A stretch of DNA of 35,173 nt, taken from the NCBI GenBank assembly GCA_041736155.1, contig JBGSUL010000073.1:1-35173 (forward strand). Reading direction: 5' to 3'. The position numbers and the translations under genes are program-made. The notes under the pieces were generated by a model. It searched no databases, had not been told where the DNA came from, and saw only the letters and a program-made list of their open reading frames with translations. This DNA comes from JANPLN01 sp041736155 (GTDB lineage: Bacteria; Bdellovibrionota; Bdellovibrionia; Bdellovibrionales; JAGQZY01). Of the stretch, positions 15,667-23,613 are shown piece by piece; position 1 is the stretch's first letter; each line of letters opens with the position of its first letter.

Positions 15667-16794
15667 CTACTCATCATCGTGGGCGTGGATATGGTTGCTA
15701 GCTTCGATAGCGAGCTCTTGCAATTCTTCGTCGGTAAGTTCGGGAAGAGGTTTGTACAAACTTTTTCCTAACGCTTTGTTAAATAACCCCGCTTGGTACG
15801 AGGGGATTTTGGCTTTGTTGGATTCTACAAAAGCCAGTAACTCTTTATAGGTGCCACAGACAACTTCGGGCTTTGCGCAGACTGTTTTGGCAAAACGTTG
15901 CATGGCACGCCAGTAAGCTCCGCCATTCCATAGAGAAAAGTGGTGGCCGATGTGTACAGGCGCGCGGTTACCAAAATAATTGTTTTCAAAATACGCTAGG
16001 TAGGTTTTGTACATGCGCTCTTCATAAGCGGCATATTCGGAAGAGGGGCCAGCTACACCTTTAGAATCTGCATAATAAAAATTGTAATCCATGCTCAACG
16101 TCTTTTTGCCAGTGGTGACAATCGTTAACCCGGCGAGTGGGAAATTCCATAAGCCGTTGATTTGTGTGGGCCAGTAGTTCATGCGATCCACACGGCTGGT
16201 GTCGTAGAGTATTCCTTGAGTTTTGAGAGATTTCCACAAGCCATCGCCCACGCCTAAGAGCGGCGCACGAAATCCCACCAGTCCAGGATCATTTGAAAGA
16301 TTTTGAGTGAAATAGTCGGCCCAACCGGGCGGCTGTTGACTCGCGACTCCATTGTTTTTCCACGCATTGACCATCAGATTTGTAAATTGTTGATTTTCAC
16401 TATTCCATTGGGCTTCGGTGTATTTTGCTCCATCGTAATGAGCATTGGCATGTGAAGCCATCTCGTGGCCCTCTGCCGAAGCTAAACGTATTTGCTCTAA
16501 ACGTAGTTGAATATCTGCTTCTGTTCCACCAAAGCCGATGGCACTCTGTCCAGCACCTTTGCTGGGTTCTACGTAGTTATTTTTTTTACTGGTATTTAAG
16601 AAGTACACACCGCTAATAAAATAAGTAAAGAGAACATCGTTTTGCTGAGCAAAGAGTCGCGAGTTTTTCCAAAAGGAAATACTTTTGGAACCATCGAAGG
16701 CAAGCAAAACAAATTGGGGGGGACGATCCACATTGGCGAAACAAACAGAAGAGGTGAGGAAAACAAGAGTGGTTAGAAAAGATGTAAAATACAT
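15667..16794 (-). CDS. Secreted polysaccharide deacetylase family protein
   Basis: 375 residues. The ATG at 16794 is chosen because a GGGGGG site precedes it and a signal peptide (residues 1-20, ending VCFA-N) follows; an upstream in-frame start at 16842 lacks this. The NodB-type fold is indicated by VLLAFDGS (metal/catalytic Asp near 34), GHEMASHANAHYDG holding the H-x3-H metal pair (about 115 and 119), and FRAPLLG (about 175). Family members remove N-acetyl groups from peptidoglycan, chitin or other polysaccharides. The first motif has one Asp instead of the usual TFDDG, as in some divergent members. The C-terminus ends in a His/Asp-rich tail. In a predator, acting on host or own peptidoglycan would be plausible. 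Confidence 0.88.
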   Translation of the reverse strand: MYFTSFLTTLVFLTSSVCFANVDRPPQFVLLAFDGSKSISFWKNSRLFAQQNDVLFTYFISGVYFLNTSKKNNYVEPSKGAGQSAIGFGGTEADIQLRLEQIRLASAEGHEMASHANAHYDGAKYTEAQWNSENQQFTNLMVNAWKNNGVASQQPPGWADYFTQNLSNDPGLVGFRAPLLGVGDGLWKSLKTQGILYDTSRVDRMNYWPTQINGLWNFPLAGLTIVTTGKKTLSMDYNFYYADSKGVAGPSSEYAAYEERMYKTYLAYFENNYFGNRAPVHIGHHFSLWNGGAYWRAMQRFAKTVCAKPEVVCGTYKELLAFVESNKAKIPSYQAGLFNKALGKSLYKPLPELTDEELQELAIEASNHIHAHDDE

Positions 16795-16894
16795 GAGCCC
16801 CCCAGAGAACTCTAGTGTAAGGGGGTTCAAGGTATGAGTCATTCCCGAGAGAGGGATTAGGCCTCAAGGCTAGTGTTTAGATCTGGGCTGTGTT

Positions 16895-17689
16895 TTACGA
16901 GGAGGGGGTACGTTTCTTGCGCCATTCTTCGAGGAGAATTTGCACAGAATAAACGAGGCCAAACATAAAAATGGTGGCAGCGATCATGTTCCACCAAAAA
17001 CCACGAGTGATTTCTTGTTTAGCGTCGTCAATCATCAAGCCCCAGGAGGCTGATCCGGGTTCCATGCCCAGACCTAAATAGCTGAGGATCACTTCGATCT
17101 TAATGGACGATACAAAAATCACACCCGCTTGGATTAAAATAATGTGCATAACATTGGGGAGAATGTGCGCAAAAATTATTTTCCAACGACGCAAACCTTG
17201 TGCCTCAGCCGCAATGACAAACTCTGCTTCTTGCAACTTAATAAATTCAGTGCGCACCAAACGACACAGCGTCGTCCACGAAGTGAGGCCCAAGGCAATA
17301 AAGATATTTTGCAGCCCCTGACCTAAAGCAAAAGCAAAAGCGCCCAAGAGGAGAATGTAGGGAATGGAATCGAGAGTGGTAAAAAGCCAAACCACCACCG
17401 CATCGACCCAACCACGCAAATAGCCAGCAAAAGCACCGAGACAAGTGCCGACAGTGACGGCGATCAGTGTAGAGATAAGACCGACGGCCACAGCGACGCG
17501 CGTGGATTGCAGAGCGCGTACGAGCACAGAGCGACCAAGAAAATCTGTGCCTAGCCAATACTCGGGGGAGGGAGGGAGGTAGCTGACGATGCGTTCGGGC
17601 GACGCGCTGTCAGAGAGCCATCCGCATTGTACCAAGAGGGCGATGAGAAAATAAACTCCGACAATGAAACTAAAAATTTTTATTTTCAT
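16895..17689 (-). CDS. Peptide ABC transporter permease (OppC/DppC type)
   Basis: 264 residues with about six membrane segments. The N-terminal part has the OppC-type motif YWLGTDFLGRSVLVR, and the cytoplasmic EAA loop that docks on the ATPase reads AAEAQGLRRWKIIFAHILPN (about residues 158-177), both typical of binding-protein-dependent importers of di- and oligopeptides. Its ATG overlaps the stop of the upstream permease gene (ATGA), so translation is coupled. It is the last gene of the three-gene operon; no ATPase gene follows. The likely partner ATPase is at 23614-25296. Confidence 0.92.
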   Translation of the reverse strand: MKIKIFSFIVGVYFLIALLVQCGWLSDSASPERIVSYLPPSPEYWLGTDFLGRSVLVRALQSTRVAVAVGLISTLIAVTVGTCLGAFAGYLRGWVDAVVVWLFTTLDSIPYILLLGAFAFALGQGLQNIFIALGLTSWTTLCRLVRTEFIKLQEAEFVIAAEAQGLRRWKIIFAHILPNVMHIILIQAGVIFVSSIKIEVILSYLGLGMEPGSASWGLMIDDAKQEITRGFWWNMIAATIFMFGLVYSVQILLEEWRKKRTPSS

Positions 17690-18621
17690 GTCAGCTCCCA
17701 GCGGCGATCTAAAAAGGCAGCAATAAGATCGTGCGCTAATTGCACAACAATATAAAAAAGTGAACCCACAACCGTGAGAGCTTTAATTACTGGCAAATCA
17801 CTGCTTTGAATGGAGTTGAGCAAAAGCCCTCCGAGACCGGGGATGCCGAAGTAGGCCTCAAGAAGCACGGAGCCTGTAATAAGAGTGGGAAGTTGCGACA
17901 TGACGAGAGTTACTATGGGTAAAGAGGCATTTTTTAAAATATGAATGGAGTAGATGGTATAAGTGGAAAGCCCCTTGGCTTGGGCGGTTCGCACATAATC
18001 CTTCTCGAGCTCCTGTAAGAGAGCCGCACGAAATAAGAGGACCTTCGGTGGTAAATGAGCCAGAGAGTAAATAAAACAGGGGAGAAGAATATAACTCCAG
18101 CGGTAAATCCACGAGGTATCCCAACCGTAGACAGGAAACCAGTTGAGATCAAAAGCGAATATTTTTTGCGCAAACACCACATAAACAACAAAACTGATAC
18201 TCATCAAAATAAAACACAAATGCAGTAGACCTCGATCAACAAAGGTATCCTTACGAAGAGCAGCTGCGAGTGAGATGAGGACCGCCAACACTACGGAGAG
18301 TGTATAAGCAGGCAACGTCAAGGTGAGCGATGCGCCGATATGATCATTTAAAAGTTGGGTGACCTGGCGATGATTGGACCAACTGGTTCCCCAATCCCAG
18401 GTGAACGCTTGCGAAAGAAAAATAAAATACTGTGTCACCACAGGTTTATCTAAACCCAACTCGTGGCGTAGGGATTGAACCACTTCGGGGGACGCATTTT
18501 TGCCTGCATAGTGGAGGGCGGGGTCACCACCGACAATGTGGAAAAGACAAAAGGTAATAAAAGTAACTCCGACGACGATGGTCAAGGCACTTAAAAGTTT
18601 TTTTACCAAGAAACCACTCAT
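17686..18621 (-). CDS. Peptide ABC transporter permease (OppB/DppB type)
   Basis: 311 residues with an N-terminal membrane anchor and about five more segments. Diagnostic features are the N-terminal GDPALHYAG and LGLDKPVVTQY segments of OppB-like permeases, the EAA loop around RTAQAKGLSTYTIYSIHILKN, and the end FGIPGLGGLLLNSI. The ATG at 18621 overlaps the stop of the binding-protein gene by ATGA, and the gene's own stop overlaps the OppC start in the same way, so all three subunits are translationally linked. The preferred start lies 18 bp inside a slightly longer GTG frame (18639). Confidence 0.92.
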   Translation of the reverse strand: MSGFLVKKLLSALTIVVGVTFITFCLFHIVGGDPALHYAGKNASPEVVQSLRHELGLDKPVVTQYFIFLSQAFTWDWGTSWSNHRQVTQLLNDHIGASLTLTLPAYTLSVVLAVLISLAAALRKDTFVDRGLLHLCFILMSISFVVYVVFAQKIFAFDLNWFPVYGWDTSWIYRWSYILLPCFIYSLAHLPPKVLLFRAALLQELEKDYVRTAQAKGLSTYTIYSIHILKNASLPIVTLVMSQLPTLITGSVLLEAYFGIPGLGGLLLNSIQSSDLPVIKALTVVGSLFYIVVQLAHDLIAAFLDRRWELT

Positions 18622-20369
18622 GGATTGAGCCCCTTCCACGAAGCCCGTAGGTTTTGATCAATGCGGAGGTACTTTATGTTATCGGGTATCATGATTTCAT
18701 ATTTGTGATTGAGTAACCAGGCATGTTTGATCAGAGGTCGTAGTCGGTGCACGCCGAAAATCCACGGGCATTCTTCCATAACCAGTAATTCCATGGTTCC
18801 ATAAAGTTGTGTACGTACGGGACCTGGAGGGAGCGTGAGGGCTTTTTCATAAAGCTCATCAAATTTTTTATTATTAAAAGAAACGGCATTGGGACCAGGG
18901 GATCTATTTTTGCTGTAGAGCAATTGAAAGAAATTTTCCGCGTCTGGATAGTCGGCATTCCAAGCGTAATCAAAAATATCGGCTTTGCCTTTTTTCACCT
19001 TGTCATTAAACTGTGGCCAGGTGTTGGCATTGAGACGTACGCGAACTCCAAGCTGTTGCAATTGCTGTTTAAAAAATTCGGCGAGCTGTCGGGCATTGGC
19101 GTGGGTCGACGGGATTTCGTAATGAAACTCAGGGAGTCCGCGCCCCTCTGGATAACCTGCCTCGGCCAACATTTTTTTTGCTTTAGTAATATCAAACGAG
19201 GAAAACTCAGTGTGGCGTTGAGAGTCGTAACCATCTATTCCGGGAGGAATAGGGCCATGCGCTGGCTGCGCGAGATAATTATAATATTGACCGACAATAA
19301 AAGGGCGATCAAAAGCCAAAGAAAATGCTTGGCGAATTTTTTTGTTTTTTAAAAAAGGATTGTCGTTATTGAGACCGATGTAAGTCACATCCAGTCCTGG
19401 AGGCAACTCGAGAAGAAGCGCTTGTTCGTGCAGTTTTTCACGCAGTTGACCATGCTCGATAAAGGCGTCTTGGTAATCCTTTTGCGGCATCAAGAGATCG
19501 ATTTCGCCTTTTACAAAGAGTAAATACTGCGGTTGCGCTTCGGGGATTTCATAAACCACCACACGATCGATGAAGGGCAAGGTCTGTCCTTTATTTTTGA
19601 GCAAACCTAAGGTTTCATCCTTTGCTGTACCCTCCTGTGGATATGTGAGCGAAGTATAGTGCGGATTTTTCACAAAAATCAGTTGCGAGCCGGGCAACCA
19701 CTGTTGAAGTAAAAAAGCCCCTGTGCCCACGGCGCGCGTGCCAAACTCCGCTGCATAATATTCCACGGCTTCGTGAGGAACCACATAGGTGGCGGCCATT
19801 GTGAGGCTTTGCACAAATTGAAAATTGGGCTTAGTTAAACGAATTTGCAAAGTATGACTGTCGAGCGCAATGAGACCGGAAATATTTTGGTCATAGTGTG
19901 CTCCTTGTGTGCGCCAAGTGTCCAATCCGGCAATTTTATTTTCGATCACCCAAAAAGATTCGCTGCGATTTTTAGGATCGGCCAGACGTTTGAGAGAATA
20001 AATAAAATCATCGGCAACAAAAAGACGCCCCTTCCCTTGTGGGAAACTAGGATGGTCATGGAAGTAAATATTTTTCTTTAGTGGAATTGTGTACGTCAAA
20101 CCATCGGCCGAAATTTGTGGAAGGGTCTCGGCGAGCAAGGGCTCTACCTCTAAAGGTCGCTTGAGATAGGCAAAATGATAAAGGCCTTCGTAAACTTGTG
20201 CGGCCATTTGGTGGGAAAAAAGATCGTGAGAGTGGATGGGATCTAGCGAATGAATATGCTCACGCACATAGCTATACATGGTGTTGTCGGCGCGACGCTG
20301 TTGGGGAACACAGCTTGGTAAAAGCATTGCGGAGAGAGTAAAAAAGAAGACCAACCAGAGCGAGCTCAT
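18618..20369 (-). CDS. Oligopeptide-binding lipoprotein of an ABC importer (SBP family 5)
   Basis: 583 residues. The N-terminus is a lipoprotein signal peptide with the lipobox LLPSC (Cys near residue 20). The mature protein is a family-5 (DppA/OppA) binding protein: YSYVREHIHSLDP at the start, VYEGLYHF, LAETLPQISADGLTYTIPLKK, VADDFIYSLKRLADP, IRQAFSLAFDR and AGYPEGRGLP near the C-terminal lobe. It would capture peptides in the periplasm and deliver them to the two permeases. The ATG has no close Shine-Dalgarno; a GGAGGAG lies 23 nt upstream and an in-frame stop sits between, so no earlier start is possible. It is divergent from the O-methyltransferase gene (64-bp gap). Confidence 0.92.
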   Translation of the reverse strand: MSSLWLVFFFTLSAMLLPSCVPQQRRADNTMYSYVREHIHSLDPIHSHDLFSHQMAAQVYEGLYHFAYLKRPLEVEPLLAETLPQISADGLTYTIPLKKNIYFHDHPSFPQGKGRLFVADDFIYSLKRLADPKNRSESFWVIENKIAGLDTWRTQGAHYDQNISGLIALDSHTLQIRLTKPNFQFVQSLTMAATYVVPHEAVEYYAAEFGTRAVGTGAFLLQQWLPGSQLIFVKNPHYTSLTYPQEGTAKDETLGLLKNKGQTLPFIDRVVVYEIPEAQPQYLLFVKGEIDLLMPQKDYQDAFIEHGQLREKLHEQALLLELPPGLDVTYIGLNNDNPFLKNKKIRQAFSLAFDRPFIVGQYYNYLAQPAHGPIPPGIDGYDSQRHTEFSSFDITKAKKMLAEAGYPEGRGLPEFHYEIPSTHANARQLAEFFKQQLQQLGVRVRLNANTWPQFNDKVKKGKADIFDYAWNADYPDAENFFQLLYSKNRSPGPNAVSFNNKKFDELYEKALTLPPGPVRTQLYGTMELLVMEECPWIFGVHRLRPLIKHAWLLNHKYEIMIPDNIKYLRIDQNLRASWKGLNP

Positions 20370-20398
20370 AAAATGAAACTATCTAAAAAACTCCTCCG

Positions 20399-20427
20399 TG
20401 GACAGTGGTATTTACGAGTGATATGGT
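20399..20427 (+). promoter_or_regulatory. Promoter for a leaderless O-methyltransferase message
   Basis: TGGACA (20399-20404, five of six consensus bases), a 17-nt spacer and TATGGT (20422-20427), ending 6 nt before the ATG at 20434. Transcription would begin at or next to the start codon. Confidence 0.45.
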
Positions 20428-20433
20428 GCTTTG

Positions 20434-21087
20434 ATGCGAAGCTCAAATGATCATGCCAGTGTGCAAATAACCGACTACGTTCAGTCCTTGTTGCCGCCTA
20501 AGTCCGCGACGTTACTTAGGATGGAAGAAATACTCAAAAAAGACGAAAAGTGGGGAATTAACATCGGTGCGGTCGAGGGACACCTTCTTCAGTTTCTGAT
20601 TCGCAGCTTTCAAATTGAAAATGTTTTAGAAATTGGAACGCAGTACGGGTATTCCACACAATGGATGCTCGAGGCCCTGCCGGCCCATGGTTCGATGGTG
20701 ACTCTCGAAAAAGACCCGGAACATTTCAAAGTGGCCACATCGTTGATTGCGGATGCACGTTGCCGCTTTGAACTTGGCGATGCCCGCGAGTTGTTGCAGA
20801 AAAAACAAAACGACATTTTTGATTTGATTTTTATCGACGCCAATAAAAAAGCCTACCCAGATTATTTAGCATGGGCCATGGAGCATGTGACGTCGGGCGG
20901 TTTGATTATTGGCGACAACACATTTTTATTTGGCCAGGTTTTTATCGGAGCCCAGGCCGAGGGCTCGCAAAGGTCGCTTCAATCCGCCATGCGACAGTTT
21001 AATGAAACCTTGATGAAGGACCCACGCTTCCATGCCTGCATTATTCCCACCTCAGAAGGTCTTACGGTGGCTTGTAAAAAGTCCTGA
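20434..21087 (+). CDS. SAM-dependent O-methyltransferase (catechol OMT/Methyltransf_3 type)
   Basis: 217 residues, the usual length of this bacterial family. It has VLEIGTQYGYSTQWM (SAM motif I, near residue 67), the acidic strand-2 end TLEKDPEH, GDARELL, FIDANKKAYPDY (metal-binding Asp and Lys/Asn), GGLIIGDNTFLFGQV with the second metal ligands, and a C-terminal TSEGLTVACKK strand. These enzymes methylate catechol-like hydroxyls using a divalent metal; the substrate here is unknown. The ATG at 20434 is preferred over the adjacent TTG. A promoter whose -10 box ends 6 nt upstream points to a leaderless mRNA, although GGTG could serve as a weak ribosome-binding site on a longer transcript. Confidence 0.92.
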   Translation: MRSSNDHASVQITDYVQSLLPPKSATLLRMEEILKKDEKWGINIGAVEGHLLQFLIRSFQIENVLEIGTQYGYSTQWMLEALPAHGSMVTLEKDPEHFKVATSLIADARCRFELGDARELLQKKQNDIFDLIFIDANKKAYPDYLAWAMEHVTSGGLIIGDNTFLFGQVFIGAQAEGSQRSLQSAMRQFNETLMKDPRFHACIIPTSEGLTVACKKS

Positions 21088-21337
21088 GTTTTACAATTGT
21101 CGGCGAAGGATCTCTCGTATCATTCACAAAAAAGAACCTCACCCTATCGATATACTTCTCCCCACGATGGGAAGAAGTGAGCCATCCAGAATGGAAAAAC
21201 TTCGCAAACTCTGATCTGTGTTGAATGCCAGGATTTATCGCCACTCAGAAAATCCGGTGTTATTTTAAAAATAAAATTTGACGTGAATCTGAGCTCGTTA
21301 TTTGGTCTTAGAAGATTTATAAAATCGGATACGTACT

Positions 21338-21356
21338 CCTTGTTGGATTAACAAGG
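21338..21356. repeat. Perfect 7-bp hairpin upstream of the broken HNH gene
   Basis: CCTTGTT (21338-21344) and AACAAGG (21350-21356) with a GGATT loop. It lies in the otherwise featureless stretch 21088-21366 that follows the O-methyltransferase and may be its terminator, though no T run follows. Confidence 0.3.
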
Positions 21357-21366
21357 TTCTCAATTC

Positions 21367-21889
21367 ATGACTCAGTCAATTGTCTAATAATCACTTGCAC
21401 GCTAGCTTTAAAAGCGCTGTTCTCAATGAACGCAAAATCACACAAGCCTTTTCGATTACCTTGTTAAAGACGTTGGTTACAGACCATCGTTGAAGTTTTC
21501 GGCCTCCCCACGCAGGCTCAGCAAAAAGAAATAAGGCATCAGGACCAGTCGGTGACGCTCACTCTGACTTTTACATCAGAGCAGATGCAGATTTTGGAGC
21601 AAGTTCAGAATATGATCTCCCACAGCGTGCCTGATAAGAACTGGACCGATGTATTTACCTATTTAGCCAAAAAGGAAGTGGCCTGCCGCACTACGGTTCG
21701 TTCATCCCGAAAAAAAGCATCTGCAACTCCAGTCACTGCCGCTGTGGCATTAGAAAAATCTGTGCGATGAAGAGAGTCGCCGAGCTGCGCCTTCTCAGAA
21801 TTTCCAGTCATCAAAACGAGGCCATCTGCCCGCGAGTGTGCGAAAGGTATTACTTTGTTGCCGAGATGTTCCAAAAGATTAGATTCTAA
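21367..21889 (+). pseudogene. HNH endonuclease-family pseudogene (internal deletions and frameshifts)
   Basis: Three pieces of one protein are readable in different frames. From 21371: LSQLSNNHLHASFKSAVLN then ERKITQ. From 21468: TIVEVFGLPTQAQQKE, TLTLTFTSEQMQILEQVQN, then HSVPDKNWTDVFTYLAKKEVA and ATPVTAAVALEKSVR, stopping at 21770. From 21782: ELRLLRISSHQNEAI and RYYFVAEMFQKIRF, stopping at 21889. As I recall the family, Bdellovibrionales HNH proteins of about 300-350 residues have these blocks as N-terminus, middle and the end of the HNH core (N-L-R-L-L-C-x2-H-N). The long N-terminal helical region, the HNH core (D-H ... G-G) and an in-frame start are missing, so the gene is dead. The family match is from memory. 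Confidence 0.65.
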
Positions 21890-21915
21890 CACAATTCAAG
21901 GCGAAAAAATCAAAC

Positions 21916-22025
21916 GCCGTGGGTGACGGCCTAGAAATCGTCTTTGGACTTTCCGTCGAGCATGCAGAAAGACTTCTGCGCCCCTGAAAAAGGTCTAGCA
22001 CAGGGCTTTTTAAACCCTTCAGACC
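21916..22025. repeat. Cluster of three hairpins
   Basis: GCCGT/ACGGC (21916-21930), GCAGAA/TTCTGC (21964-21979, 4-nt loop), and a two-part stem GGTCT...AGGG/CCCT...AGACC (21992-22025) follow one another within 110 bp, in the gap between the HNH pseudogene and the exported protein at 22119. There is no coding frame and no strong T run. It could be a decayed terminator region or a structured RNA. Confidence 0.45.
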
Positions 22026-22118
22026 GCGCACAAATCCAATATTAATCATACCTAGCCTTCTTTAGCAGACTTAAGCTTATGCCGATAGTATAGAGTGTTT
22101 TTTAAGAGGAGAACATAA

Positions 22119-22730
22119 ATGTTGCTCATAATCTCATCAATAATAGTTTTATTTCTTTCCTCTGCAGAACAACAAGGAGTGGATAGAGCAGTTATGACTG
22201 CATTAAGCGCAGCTGTCTTCGATTCAGAATGCACAAAAGAGTTCCAAGAAATTGCATCCAAAAATAACACAAAAATGCAACGCAAGGCCTATCAGGGTGT
22301 GTACATCAATAATTTAAAAGTAGATCCTTATCTTTATGAGGTAAACGTTGAAAACATGCCTCAAGAAAAATGGCTAAGCGGTAGTCTTACCTGTAAAAAA
22401 AGAGTCCACCGTAAACAAAATGACAATTCTTACCAACTAGAAACTGAAGTCATCACACGTGCTGATGGTTTTGGGCAAAGGACTGATATTTCAAGAAGTG
22501 ATAACTCAAAAGTGACTCGTTGGTTTAAAAATGGCTGCGATATCTATCAGAAGGTTAGTTTAAACGATGGGAAATTTATTTCGGGTGGTTTTTCTTGCCG
22601 TGATCAAAATATAATAGCTTCTCTCAATTCTGTATCTGAAAAAGATTTAGAAAATCTCTACAAAGGTAATATAGATTATTTTACAAATCCCTCGTCAGAT
22701 ACGACGAAAAGCACTAATGTCGCTCCATAA
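22119..22730 (+). CDS. Exported protein of unknown function
   Basis: 203 residues from an ATG with AGAGGAG 9 nt upstream. The hydrophobic N-terminus (residues 2-15) is a short signal peptide or anchor. The rest is polar, lysine/asparagine-rich and beta-prone, with cysteines in SECTKEF, SLTCKKRV, NGCDIYQ and FSCRDQ, plausibly two disulfides. The codon use and AT-richness are higher than in flanking enzyme genes, as judged by eye. The segment GKFISGGFSC loosely recalls QFIGGRLYRC in the protein at 23148; that may be chance. It stands alone between structured non-coding stretches and looks like accessory DNA. Confidence 0.65.
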   Translation: MLLIISSIIVLFLSSAEQQGVDRAVMTALSAAVFDSECTKEFQEIASKNNTKMQRKAYQGVYINNLKVDPYLYEVNVENMPQEKWLSGSLTCKKRVHRKQNDNSYQLETEVITRADGFGQRTDISRSDNSKVTRWFKNGCDIYQKVSLNDGKFISGGFSCRDQNIIASLNSVSEKDLENLYKGNIDYFTNPSSDTTKSTNVAP

Positions 22731-23095
22731 CGGGTTTAATTCTGATTTCTGCGCCAACTGTCAATCATTACTAGAAGGGCTCACTCTAAACCCCTACCGA
22801 AGTTTCCAGTCCGTGTATTTATTAGCGCGGACTTCGTATCCTAGACATTCTAGGAAAGAATCCCGCGAACTCCTCCAAAAACCCTCTATCAAATAAGAAC
22901 CCAATATTTAATCACTGCTGAGGTTGAGCTTGACAGCCTCGTATTGGTGGCACTCGATAGAATATTATTGCGTTTTTTTTAGAAACGTTGGGGAGTGCAA
23001 AACTGTGTAAAGAAAAAGTGATCGAACAAAAACCCCTGGTTAGATGCTCACTGAGTTTAATGCGAATAGGTAAACACAGATTTTTACGTTTAGCA
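22731..23095. other. Non-coding stretch rich in hairpins
   Basis: No supported gene lies here. AGTCCG/CGGACT (22808-22833) and TCCTAGA-CAT-TCTAGGA (22839-22855) form hairpins. A longer stacked structure follows at 22885-22980, then about 115 bp without visible features up to the promoter at 23096. Confidence 0.6.
22885..22980 (+). terminator. Stacked stem-loop followed by a T8 run
   Basis: Nested pairings TCTATC/GATAGA (22885-22890, 22956-22961), CCAATA/TATTGG (22901-22906, 22942-22947) and GAGG/CCTC (22920-22923, 22937-22940) enclose one another in order. A run of eight T lies at 22973-22980. It may be a terminator for rightward transcription or a small structured RNA ending in one. The internal loops are large, so stability is uncertain. 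Confidence 0.35.
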
Positions 23096-23123
23096 TTGAC
23101 CATCCCAATTAGTTAAATATAAA
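23096..23123 (+). promoter_or_regulatory. Promoter of the exported protein gene at 23148
   Basis: TTGACC (23096-23101), a 16-nt spacer and TATAAA (23118-23123). Both boxes match the housekeeping consensus at five of six bases. Transcription would start near 23130, leaving a short leader with the GGGGGTGA ribosome-binding site. Confidence 0.65.
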
Positions 23124-23147
23124 AGCTTGAAAAGACGGGGGTGATTT

Positions 23148-23522
23148 ATGAAATTCTTATTACTTATTTTAACATTTGTTTTTAGCAATATGGCTTTTGC
23201 GGAAGAAGTGGATATCTTTAACAGCGTACAGACTTTAGAATGTAGTGTTAACGATGGCTCTGAGGAGGCGTACTTAACTCTTGAGAGAGAGCGAACTCCT
23301 GAAGGTGTTAAGTTGTATTTAAAGTATCGTTACGTGGGGTTTGTTAAATGGTTTACTCACTACTTTGAAGTAAAAAAGGCCTACTATGACAAGTCTTCAA
23401 AATCTTACGTTTTTGAACATACATGGGGTGATGAGACAAAGGTTGTAGAAGTTTTTGGGGATGGCAGGGGTCAATTTATAGGGGGCCGTCTCTATCGTTG
23501 TAAAATAGCTGGTAGTTGGTAA
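23148..23522 (+). CDS. Small exported beta-rich protein, unknown function
   Basis: 124 residues. A clear signal peptide runs to about residue 18 (NMAFA-EE), after an ATG with GGGGG 7 nt upstream and a good promoter at 23096-23123. The mature protein of about 106 residues alternates hydrophobic and polar residues, with many aromatic residues (LYLKYRYVGFVKWFTHYF), consistent with a small beta-barrel or lipocalin-like fold. Two cysteines, one near each end of the mature chain (LECSV and YRCKI), could close it with one disulfide. I know no family for it. Confidence 0.7.
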   Translation: MKFLLLILTFVFSNMAFAEEVDIFNSVQTLECSVNDGSEEAYLTLERERTPEGVKLYLKYRYVGFVKWFTHYFEVKKAYYDKSSKSYVFEHTWGDETKVVEVFGDGRGQFIGGRLYRCKIAGSW

Positions 23523-23578
23523 CTTCTCTCATGTTATTCAATAATTTTTAGCAAGGGATTCTTAACCATTTCTTTTGT

Positions 23579-23607
23579 TTGGCAGAGTCGGGACAAGCTG
23601 TTACATT
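23579..23607 (+). promoter_or_regulatory. Promoter for a leaderless ABC-ATPase message
   Basis: TTGGCA (23579-23584, five of six consensus bases), a 17-nt spacer and TACATT (23602-23607), ending exactly 6 nt before the ATG at 23614. There is no ribosome-binding site between the promoter and the start. Confidence 0.5.
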
Positions 23608-23613
23608 TATTTT

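Noticed and set aside
20370..20433. A leaderless promoter for the peptide-binding lipoprotein gene
   Set aside because: GATAGT is a possible -10 box, but no -35 match is found at 16-18 nt, so it does not fit the pattern seen at the other four genes.
22912..23103. Minus-strand frame of 63 codons
   Set aside because: It lies inside the hairpin-rich gap, has no ribosome-binding site, and its composition looks random.
23575..23613. Earlier in-frame start for the double ABC ATPase at 23575
   Set aside because: The added residues do not belong to the conserved ATPase start, the codon is not ATG, and it would lie upstream of the promoter that ends 6 nt before 23614.
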